Source: M3007 sp046155725
Lineage (GTDB): Bacteria > Bacteroidota > Bacteroidia > Chitinophagales > Saprospiraceae
NCBI GenBank assembly: GCA_046155725.1
Contig: JBJXFT010000217.1
Span: 1-20,659, forward strand
Length of the DNA stretch: 20,659 nt
Reading direction: 5' to 3'
Numbering within the stretch: the stretch's first letter is position 1; each line of letters begins with the position of its first letter. The position numbers were made by a program, and so were the translations under genes. The notes beneath the pieces are model-generated. The model was not told the origin of the DNA. It searched no databases and saw nothing but the letters and a program-made list of their open reading frames with translations. This document shows, piece by piece, positions 6,660-11,119 of this stretch.

Positions 6660-8366
6660 ATGAATATCTTCATCGCTTTCGCCAACCAAGACCGCGACGT
6701 GCGCGACAAACTGCTCCGGCAGATGAACCTCGTCAAAGACCGACAAGGCTGGAACATCTGGTCGGCCAAAGAAATCAAGGCCGGCGAGCGCTGGGGCGAA
6801 GAAATAGAGCGGCGGCTCCTGGATTCCGAAGTCATCGTCCTCCTGCTCAGCGCGGACTTTTTTTCTTCCGACTACATCATGGACAAGGAATTGCCCAAAG
6901 TGGTCGAGAAGCACAAAGCGGGCGATTGCCAGATCATCCCCGTCCTCGCCCGCCAGTGCCACTGGAAGGATACCCCTTTTGGGGAGTATGCCGAGTTGGG
7001 GGATATTCAGGCCTTGCCCGTGGGCGAAAAGCCCATCGTTTCGAGGGGTCATTGGGACAATGACGACCAGCCTTATTATGAGGTGGTGGAGGGGGTTAAA
7101 GATTCCATCCGGGCATTTCAGGCAAAAAAAAGAGGGCAAGTCGAGGCCGCTAATTTGGCGGAAGAAGCCAAAAGGGCGAAAGAGGCTGACCAAAGGGCGA
7201 GGGAGGCCGATGCCCGTGCCCGCACCGAGCGCGAACACCGCGATGCCGAGCAGCGTACCCGCGACGAACAAGCCCGCCGCGAGCGCGAAGAGACCCAACG
7301 CGCTGAAAACGAACATTTAGCCGCCGAAGCCCAACGGGCGAAGGATGCCGAACGCCAACGGCAACAGGAGGCCCGCCGCGCCGACCAAACCGCCTGGCAG
7401 CATGCCGCCGATGCCCACAACACCGATGCCTACCAAACCTACCTCGCCCATTACCCGCAAGGCGAAATGGCCCGCGAAGCCCGCTTCCGCATCAAAGAAC
7501 TGAAACGCCAAGAGGCCGCGCCCGTGCCTTGGGGTCGCTATGCCGCCATTGGTGGCGGGGCGCTGGCTGTGTTTTTGTTGGTTTGGCTGGGGATGATGTG
7601 GTTTGGCGGCGAGGGCGAATCCCAACTTCCCGAAAGTTCTAAACTTTCGGGAAGTTCGACTACTCAAAATCAACCCATCACGACGGAGAAAAAATCCGGC
7701 CTCGAAATGGTAGCCATTCAAGGCGGCACTTTCCAGATGGGCAGCCCTGCGAGTGAAGAAGGCAGAGACGATGATGAGTGCCAGCACTCAGTTATGGTGG
7801 ATGATTTCAGCATCGGGAAACACGAAGTGACGCAAGCCGACTGGCGCGAAATCATGGGCAGTGACCCACCTGAATTGAACTTCAAAGGCTGCGACGACTG
7901 CCCCGTAGAATCGGTGTCATGGAACGATGTGCAAGATTTTCTAAAAGCCCTCAACGCTAAATATCCTGGCAAAACCTACCGCCTCCCCACCGAGGCCGAA
8001 TGGGAATATGCCGCAAGAGGCGGCAGCAAAAGCCAGAGGTACAAATATGCTGGCTCTGACAACCTTGGCAGCGTGGCTTGGTACTCTGAAAATTCCGGCT
8101 CAAAAACCAACCCAGTAGGCGGCAAAGCTCACAACGAACTTGGCCTTTACGACATGAGCGGGAATGTGTGGGAGTGGTGTCAAGACACTTGGAAACCCTA
8201 CCCCTGCGACGGCAAAACCACAGCAGATGGTCGGTACCGCGTGTTCCGCGGCGGCAGCGCGTTCCGCAACGCCGTCCGCTGCCGTGCCGCCAATCGCGAC
8301 CTCAATGGGGCCGCCGGCCGCAACCTTGCGCTCGGCTTCCGCCTCTGTTCCGTTTCCTTGCAGTGA
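6660..8366 (+). CDS. TIR / coiled-coil / transmembrane / FGE-sulfatase-fold protein, DGR target
   Basis: This 568-residue protein has four parts. Residues 1 to about 130 are a TIR domain (NIFIAFANQDRDV; GWNIWSAKEIKAGERW; VIVLLLSADFFSSDYIMDKEL), with Glu77 in the place of the NADase catalytic glutamate. About 155-245 is an Ala/Arg/Glu coiled coil. About 251-283 (YQTYLAHYPQGE) resembles a TPR-like motif. Residues 294-316 are a single membrane helix. Residues 348-568 are an FGE-sulfatase (C-type-lectin-like) domain: MVAIQGGTFQMGS, CPVESVSW, YRLPTEAEWEYAARGG, GLYDMSGNVWEWCQD, RGGSAF, LGFRL. The residues flanking the helix are basic on the N-terminal side, so TIR should be cytoplasmic and the FGE fold external. 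The C-terminal motif has a single Cys (541) and is probably a binding fold, not an active formylglycine enzyme. Codons 524-568 form the variable region described separately. It follows a Uma2 gene by 9 bp and is followed by a terminator at 8590. Confidence 0.93.
   Translation: MNIFIAFANQDRDVRDKLLRQMNLVKDRQGWNIWSAKEIKAGERWGEEIERRLLDSEVIVLLLSADFFSSDYIMDKELPKVVEKHKAGDCQIIPVLARQCHWKDTPFGEYAELGDIQALPVGEKPIVSRGHWDNDDQPYYEVVEGVKDSIRAFQAKKRGQVEAANLAEEAKRAKEADQRAREADARARTEREHRDAEQRTRDEQARREREETQRAENEHLAAEAQRAKDAERQRQQEARRADQTAWQHAADAHNTDAYQTYLAHYPQGEMAREARFRIKELKRQEAAPVPWGRYAAIGGGALAVFLLVWLGMMWFGGEGESQLPESSKLSGSSTTQNQPITTEKKSGLEMVAIQGGTFQMGSPASEEGRDDDECQHSVMVDDFSIGKHEVTQADWREIMGSDPPELNFKGCDDCPVESVSWNDVQDFLKALNAKYPGKTYRLPTEAEWEYAARGGSKSQRYKYAGSDNLGSVAWYSENSGSKTNPVGGKAHNELGLYDMSGNVWEWCQDTWKPYPCDGKTTADGRYRVFRGGSAFRNAVRCRAANRDLNGAAGRNLALGFRLCSVSLQ
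7624..7656. repeat. Perfect 15-bp palindrome inside the TIR-FGE gene
   Basis: The arms AACTTCCCGAAAGTT and AACTTTCGGGAAGTT are exact reverse complements with a 3-nt loop (7639-7641). It encodes the linker just outside the membrane helix (LPESSKLSGSS), where an in-frame insertion would be tolerated. It shares the TCCCGA...TCGGGA core with palindromes at 8721, 8817, 9687 and 10785. Confidence 0.85.
8229..8363 (+). other. DGR variable region (VR) at the 3' end of the TIR-FGE gene
   Basis: Bases 8229-8295 align without gaps to 8656-8722. There are 7 mismatches (8235, 8244, 8245, 8265, 8266, 8277, 8278), and every one is an adenine in the downstream copy. The other 54 non-adenine positions are all identical. 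The changes turn AAC codons into TAC, TTC, CGC and CGC (residues Tyr526, Phe529, Arg536, Arg540). Bases 8336-8363 are identical to 8738-8765 and occupy the place of the initiation-of-mutagenic-homing segment. The middle 40 bases (8296-8335) have no counterpart in the present template. VR at the end of a C-type-lectin/FGE fold is the standard DGR arrangement. Confidence 0.88.
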
Positions 8367-8374
8367 GGTGGCTT

Positions 8375-8398
8375 GCCCATCTGGCCCCTCCTGTGAGC
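8375..8398. repeat. Inverted-repeat arm downstream of VR
   Basis: The sequence from 8375 (GCCCATCTGGCCCC) to 8398 (TCCTGTGAGC) is the near-perfect reverse complement of 8765-8786, which starts at the last base of the template. There is one mismatch and two single-base gaps. It begins 11 nt past the VR end. Confidence 0.7.
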
Positions 8399-8451
8399 AA
8401 AAGGAAGCCCTGATGCTTGCGGAGCAAGCGAAGAGGCCAAAGGAGAAAAGC

Positions 8452-8520
8452 CTTTTTGCTGCGGCAGTGCAAGTAAGGAGGGAGGGACGACCGACGGCGC
8501 AGCACGGCAGCAGCAAAAAG
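8452..8520. repeat. 19-bp stem-loop between VR and TR
   Basis: The arms at 8452-8470 (CTTTTTGCTGCGGCAGTGC) and 8502-8520 (GCACGGCAGCAGCAAAAAG) pair at 17 of 19 positions around a 31-nt loop. A smaller hairpin, GCTTGC-GGA-GCAAGC, lies at 8415-8429. No T-run follows the large stem. DGRs are known to use hairpins just 3' of VR for target recognition, and these are candidates for that role; the assignment is inference. Confidence 0.6.
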
Positions 8521-8589
8521 GTAACGGGGGACTGAGTGCATCTCGGCTGGGGCCGGGTGAAAATGCCAAGCCCAGCGCCAAAATTTTTT

Positions 8590-8613
8590 TGGGGCGCAGC
8601 CCCATTTTTTTTT
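8590..8613 (+). terminator. Intrinsic terminator downstream of the TIR-FGE gene
   Basis: The stem GGGGC-GCA-GCCCC (8591-8603), flanked by T and A, is followed by nine T residues (8605-8613). It would end the Uma2/TIR-FGE transcript before the template region. If so, the template RNA needs its own promoter, or read-through. Confidence 0.75.
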
Positions 8614-8655
8614 GAAAATTGACCCCCCGAAAAAGAAAAAGGTCAAACGCCATAA

Positions 8656-8765
8656 GGTCGGAACCGCGTGAACCGCGGCGGCAGCGCGTTCAACAACGCC
8701 GTCAACTGCCGTGCCGCCAATCCCGAAGAAATCGGGACTTCCGCCTCTGTTCCGTTTCCTTGCAG
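8656..8765 (+). other. DGR template region (TR), internally deleted
   Basis: Bases 8656-8722 match VR 8229-8295 except at seven adenines. In the VR frame they read AAC codons at the variable positions (NRVNRGGSAFNNAVNC), the adenine-rich design of a DGR template. Bases 8738-8765 equal the last 28 bases of VR. Between them only 15 bases remain (8723-8737) in place of 40. With flanking bases they form the palindrome TCCCGA-AGAAA-TCGGGA (8721-8737). The loss of 25 bp would shift the reading frame of any VR copied from it, so the template is probably dead or only partly usable. It may be the last trace of a cassette whose RT and Avd genes are gone. Confidence 0.82.
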
Positions 8766-8786
8766 CTCACAGGAGGGCCGGATGGC
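8765..8786. repeat. Inverted-repeat arm downstream of TR
   Basis: GCTCACAGGAGGG-CCGGATGGC is the reverse complement of 8375-8398 apart from one mismatch and two gaps. It starts at the last base of the shared VR/TR segment, so the two homologous segments carry 3' flanks of opposite orientation. Confidence 0.68.
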
Positions 8787-8802
8787 ATCCACTGAACAGG
8801 CG

Positions 8803-8838
8803 TTTGTCCTGCTCCCCCCGAGATTTCGGGAGGACAAA
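8803..8838. repeat. Hairpin downstream of TR
   Basis: TTTGTCCT (8803-8810) pairs with AGGACAAA (8831-8838). Nested inside, CCCGA (8817-8821) pairs with TCGGG (8826-8830), with six unpaired bases on the left side. No T-run follows. It may be part of a structured template RNA or another member of the TCCCGA palindrome family. Confidence 0.5.
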
Positions 8839-9073
8839 AAGGCGGCCTGAGCAATCGGGACGAAAGGGCGGCGGTATTAGTAGGCGAATCATGGATTTGA
8901 GGGTACCGAAAGTTCTGCCGCTCCATTTTTTTTGTCTTGCTTACGTCTTCCCAATCTTTGATGGGGGGACAGGTTCTGACCAAGCGCGCACAGCGCGGAA
9001 TACCAAGCCCGAAGCAAAAGCCCTATCTTTCAGCCTCGCACACGACTGAGCCAGCCGAAACTAACCCATCATT
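8839..9073. other. Non-coding stretch after the template region
   Basis: I find no convincing gene here in any frame. This is where the DGR reverse transcriptase would often lie, but there is no YxDD-like segment and no long frame. A 16-bp piece at 8995-9010 (GCGGAATACCAAGCCC) recurs at 9386-9401, suggesting repeated or rearranged debris. Confidence 0.5.
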
Positions 9074-9163
9074 ATGAACATCGAAGAAATCAAAGCCGAC
9101 ATCTATGCCCTCTATGAGGAGTGCTTCCACACGATGTACAAAATAAAAGCCGCCAAGCAATGA
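9074..9163 (+). CDS. Possible 29-residue small protein or gene fragment
   Basis: ATG at 9074 opens MNIEEIKADIYALYEECF... and stops at TGA 9161. The composition (amphipathic helix, Glu/Lys/Tyr-rich) is protein-like, unlike the surrounding sequence. The last codons and the stop lie inside the 12-bp hairpin at 9148-9176. It could be the N-terminal stub of a lost gene. I do not recognise a family. Confidence 0.3.
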   Translation: MNIEEIKADIYALYEECFHTMYKIKAAKQ

Positions 9164-9176
9164 ATGCTTGGCGGCT
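9148..9176 (-). terminator. Perfect 12-bp hairpin, terminator-like on the minus strand
   Basis: AGCCGCCAAGCA pairs fully with TGCTTGGCGGCT around loop ATGAA. On the minus strand the stem is followed by TTTATTTTG, so it could end minus-strand transcription; on the plus strand no T-run follows. No minus-strand gene is seen close by to use it. Confidence 0.5.
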
Positions 9177-9438
9177 CTGAAAAACCCATGAATCATGATG
9201 CGCGAAGCATCCTATTCGATACGTCCAGAACGTTTGGGCAGCACAAAGTTAAATAGAATTGGCTGGTTTTTTCAAGCAAAATTCTCCTCCTCTCAAAAAA
9301 AGCACCCTCCTTCACTTCCGATTTTGTCCCTCTTCTTTGGCTTTCTGCGGCCGCGCTTGTGCCTTCTGCCCAAACGCACAACGGAGCGGAATACCAAGCC
9401 CAAAGAATTGTCATCCTCCTCAAAGCTATAAACTTCCC
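9177..9438. other. Intergenic stretch before the KTSC gene
   Basis: There are open frames on both strands, but their composition is not protein-like and none shows a known motif. The only structure noted is the 16-bp repeat at 9386-9401, shared with 8995-9010. Confidence 0.4.
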
Positions 9439-9675
9439 ATGACCTACACCGAAGTAGATTCCTCCATGATTGACCTCATCGGCTACGACGAAACAACCCA
9501 AATCCTCGAAGCCCGGTTTATCAATACCGGTCTTACTTACCGCTACTTTGATGTACCCAAAGAGGAGTACGAGCGATTGATGAAATCTTCCTCCAAAGGG
9601 AGTTATATGCGCAGTTGCATCTTTGATTTCTACGATTACGAAAAGGTAAGGGGCAAACGTAGGCGCGATTGGTAG
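9439..9675 (+). CDS. KTSC domain-containing small protein
   Basis: This 78-residue protein has the pattern of KTSC domains: an N-terminal VDSSMIDLIGYDETTQILEA strand pair, TYRYFDVPKEEYERLMKSSS and GSYMRSCIFDFYDYEKV. The family is usually 60-80 residues, is found alone or next to phage and plasmid genes, and is suspected to bind RNA or nucleic acid; its function is not established. The ATG at 9439 is chosen because the longer open frame upstream is Ser/Pro-rich non-coding sequence. A strong palindrome with a T-rich loop starts 12 nt after the stop. Its neighbours are toxin-antitoxin and Uma2 genes, consistent with an accessory island. Confidence 0.8.
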   Translation: MTYTEVDSSMIDLIGYDETTQILEARFINTGLTYRYFDVPKEEYERLMKSSSKGSYMRSCIFDFYDYEKVRGKRRRDW

Positions 9676-9686
9676 AAGCAAGGGAC

Positions 9687-9717
9687 TTGACAATCCCGAT
9701 TTTTTCGGGATTGTCAA
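9687..9717. repeat. 13-bp palindrome with T-loop, after KTSC gene
   Basis: TTGACAATCCCGA pairs perfectly with TCGGGATTGTCAA around TTTTT. It lies between the KTSC stop and the antitoxin promoter, could work as a terminator-like structure in either direction, and begins the 310-bp direct repeat. Confidence 0.85.
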
Positions 9718-9728
9718 ATCTCTCCCCG

Positions 9729-9736
9729 TATTTTTG
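9729..9736 (+). promoter_or_regulatory. Promoter -7 element of antitoxin copy 1
   Basis: TATTTTTG matches the Bacteroidota consensus TAnnTTTG and lies 21 nt before the ATG. The same element (TACTTTTG) at the same distance is kept in copy 2 although the nn bases differ. Confidence 0.6.
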
Positions 9737-9757
9737 CATCCACAACAAAGGCAAAAT

Positions 9758-10066
9758 ATGACAACCGAAGTCAAGCAAAACACCATCATCCGCCACATCG
9801 TGCAAACGACGGATACTAAGGTTTTGGATCAGGTGCTCTCCTTATTGGGGAGCAAACAGCAAGGCGATGTTCAGGGCGATTGGTGGCAGCAAATCACTGA
9901 TTACGAGCGAGACCTGCTGCTTCGAGGCGCGGCACAGGCTGCCGAAGGGAAAACCAAGCCTCACGCGAAAGTCCGGCAGCGCGTTCGCAAGATCATTTTT
10001 GCTGCCTCGTTTCAGGCGCTGCGTAGTGACCGAAGAGGTCTCGCTGATTTACGAAGTCTTTCCTGA
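9758..10066 (+). CDS. Antitoxin-like protein, copy 1, with altered C-terminus
   Basis: The first about 80 of 102 residues (MTTEVKQNTIIRHIVQTT ... GDWWQQITDYERDLLLRGAA ... KPHAKVRQRVRKII) match the layout of small helical antitoxins that pair with RelE/ParE toxins: an N-terminal dimerising helix region, a DWW..I...E core and a C-terminal H-x-x-V helix. It is nearly identical to copy 2 (10856-11113) up to KVRQR(V/I)RKII. The last about 20 residues (FAASFQALRSDRRG...) are probably an out-of-frame reading of deleted toxin sequence. A toxin tail in another frame follows at once (10026-10118). The ATG at 9758 fits the -7 element 21 nt upstream. The toxin it would have neutralised is no longer intact here. 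Confidence 0.65.
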   Translation: MTTEVKQNTIIRHIVQTTDTKVLDQVLSLLGSKQQGDVQGDWWQQITDYERDLLLRGAAQAAEGKTKPHAKVRQRVRKIIFAASFQALRSDRRGLADLRSLS

Positions 10067-10118
10067 CAGGATTGAAATTGTCGCGTTTGTGGACAATCGG
10101 ATGCGGCCTGTGTTTTAA
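10026..10118 (+). pseudogene. RelE/ParE toxin C-terminal remnant
   Basis: In frame 3, about 30 codons ending at TAA 10118 read VTEEVSLIYEVFPDRIEIV and AFVDNRMRP. This is the final two beta-strands and D.R..P ending typical of RelE/ParE toxins. There is no start and the first two thirds of the toxin are missing. It overlaps the altered tail of antitoxin copy 1 in another frame, as expected if a deletion fused the two genes. It ends 14 bp before the convergent Uma2 stop. Confidence 0.6.
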
Positions 10119-10132
10119 TCTCTCGCCCGCCC

Positions 10133-10744
10133 TCACTCCGGCTTAGGCGGCTTGCGAAAAACATCGTTGGCCGTCATCTCAAACGCAGGCAGCGCGGGCG
10201 AAGCGGAACAAATATCCTCATCGGTACACACGGTCATCCGGTTCAGGTTTTCTCCTGAAAAAACCTGCACTTGGCGGTGCTTGGGCAAGATGAGCCACAC
10301 CGTCTGCACCCCCGAGCTGCGGTAGTTTTCCATTTTATCCGTCACGGCGTTCATCTGGTCGTTACTCGACACCACTTCGATCACGAACTGTGGCACTTGG
10401 TTTTCGCCGTAGGCAGTGCGGTCCACCTGCTTGTCGGTCAGGTAAGCCACATCGGGGCGGCGGTGGTTGGCTCCGAAGAAAATATCTCCTTCTGGCATCA
10501 AAATGCCGCTCAGTTTGCCCGCAGAGCGCAATTGCTCGAACAGGTTGCGCAAGTTTCGGATAATGAAAAACTGTGTGTAGTCCATAGATTTGAATTTGAC
10601 GACCTCGCCGTTGAGCCACTCGTACTTGTAGCCGTTCTCGCGGCTGAGGTAGCGCTTCTGGAACTCGGGCCACGAGATGTGATTCGGTTGGTTCCGAGTA
10701 TTCGGGACTGCCGTCGGGGCTGCTATGCTTGCGGATGCCGTCAT
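10133..10744 (-). CDS. Uma2 family (DUF820) PD-(D/E)XK nuclease-like protein
   Basis: This 203-residue protein shows the full Uma2 pattern: ISWPEFQKRYL, GYKYEWLNGEVV (Glu47), a HRRPDVAYL strand with Asp98, PQFVIEVVSSND with Glu123, and a helix with Lys137 (TDKMENYRSSGVQTVWLI). It fits a PD-(D/E)XK fold with a complete set of acidic and lysine residues, so it is more canonical than the copy at 6141-6650. The two are divergent and not recent duplicates. It is transcribed against its neighbours from a good -7 element (10766-10773) and sits between the two halves of the 310-bp direct repeat, so it looks inserted or captured between duplicated antitoxin units. Confidence 0.9.
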   Translation of the reverse strand: MTASASIAAPTAVPNTRNQPNHISWPEFQKRYLSRENGYKYEWLNGEVVKFKSMDYTQFFIIRNLRNLFEQLRSAGKLSGILMPEGDIFFGANHRRPDVAYLTDKQVDRTAYGENQVPQFVIEVVSSNDQMNAVTDKMENYRSSGVQTVWLILPKHRQVQVFSGENLNRMTVCTDEDICSASPALPAFEMTANDVFRKPPKPE

Positions 10745-10765
10745 GGTGCGTTCAATTTTTTTTTA

Positions 10766-10773
10766 CAAAAGTA
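10766..10773 (-). promoter_or_regulatory. Promoter -7 element of the minus-strand Uma2 gene
   Basis: On the minus strand the sequence reads TACTTTTG, an exact TAnnTTTG match, 21 nt upstream of the Uma2 ATG. This is the same spacing as for both antitoxin copies. Confidence 0.6.
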
Positions 10774-10784
10774 GCGCATGAGCT

Positions 10785-10815
10785 TTGACTATCCCGGTTT
10801 TTTCGGGATTGTCAA
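10785..10815. repeat. Imperfect palindrome, second copy
   Basis: TTGAC-T-ATCCCG pairs with CGGGAT-T-GTCAA with one T-T mismatch around a T-rich loop. It is the counterpart of 9687-9717, slightly decayed. Confidence 0.75.
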
Positions 10816-10826
10816 GTCTTCCCTAC

Positions 10827-10834
10827 TACTTTTG
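10827..10834 (+). promoter_or_regulatory. Promoter -7 element of antitoxin copy 2
   Basis: TACTTTTG is an exact TAnnTTTG match and lies 21 nt upstream of the ATG at 10856. It is conserved with copy 1. Confidence 0.62.
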
Positions 10835-10855
10835 CATCCACAACAAAGGCAAAAT

Positions 10856-11113
10856 ATGACAACCGAAGTCAAGCAAAACACCATCATCCGCCACATCGTG
10901 CAAACGACGGATACCAAGGTTTTGGATCAGGTGCTCTCCTTATTGGGGAGCAAACAGCAAGGCGATACTCAGGGCGATTGGTGGCAGCAAATCACCGACT
11001 ACGAGCGAGACCTACTGCTTCGCGGCGCGGCACAGGCCGCCGAAGGGAAAACCAAGCCCCACGCGAAAGTCCGCCAACGGATTCGCAAGATCATCGTAAA
11101 ACATCGAACTTAA
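10856..11113 (+). CDS. Antitoxin-like protein, copy 2, without a partner toxin
   Basis: The 85-residue protein equals copy 1 over its first 80 residues except for two substitutions (V to T, V to I) and ends in KIIVKHRT. The family pattern is that of RelE/ParE-associated antitoxins. No toxin gene follows; 6 bp after the stop comes the KilA-N gene, which may be co-transcribed. Most nucleotide differences between the copies are silent, so the protein sequence seems to have been kept under selection after duplication. It may serve as an anti-addiction antitoxin against a toxin elsewhere. The start is supported by the conserved promoter and spacing. Confidence 0.72.
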   Translation: MTTEVKQNTIIRHIVQTTDTKVLDQVLSLLGSKQQGDTQGDWWQQITDYERDLLLRGAAQAAEGKTKPHAKVRQRIRKIIVKHRT

Positions 11114-11119
11114 TGTTTC

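Larger units (their letters stand above)
9687..11094 (+). repeat. 310-bp direct repeat (9687-9996 and 10785-11094) flanking a Uma2 gene
   Basis: The two units align with a constant offset of 1098 bp and no gaps. Each carries the TCCCGA palindrome, a TAnnTTTG -7 element and the antitoxin frame. In the 239 coding bases shared I count 13 differences but only two changed residues. Both units end at GATCAT, after which the sequences are unrelated: a toxin remnant follows the first, a KilA-N gene follows the second. Confidence 0.85.

Noticed and set aside
8198..8653. Minus-strand frame that might have been an Avd gene
   Set aside because: It overlaps VR antisense, is Pro/Arg/Ser-rich and shows no four-helix pattern.
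8668..8850. Plus-strand frame reading through the template region as a 60-residue protein
   Set aside because: It is explained as template DNA plus flank; after the deleted middle it shifts out of the FGE frame and shows no protein-like pattern.
9961..9985. GGCAGCGCGTTCGC in antitoxin copy 1 as a second VR-like segment
   Set aside because: The match to the VR segment is only about 14 bases, and copy 2 shows that it arises from ordinary coding divergence.
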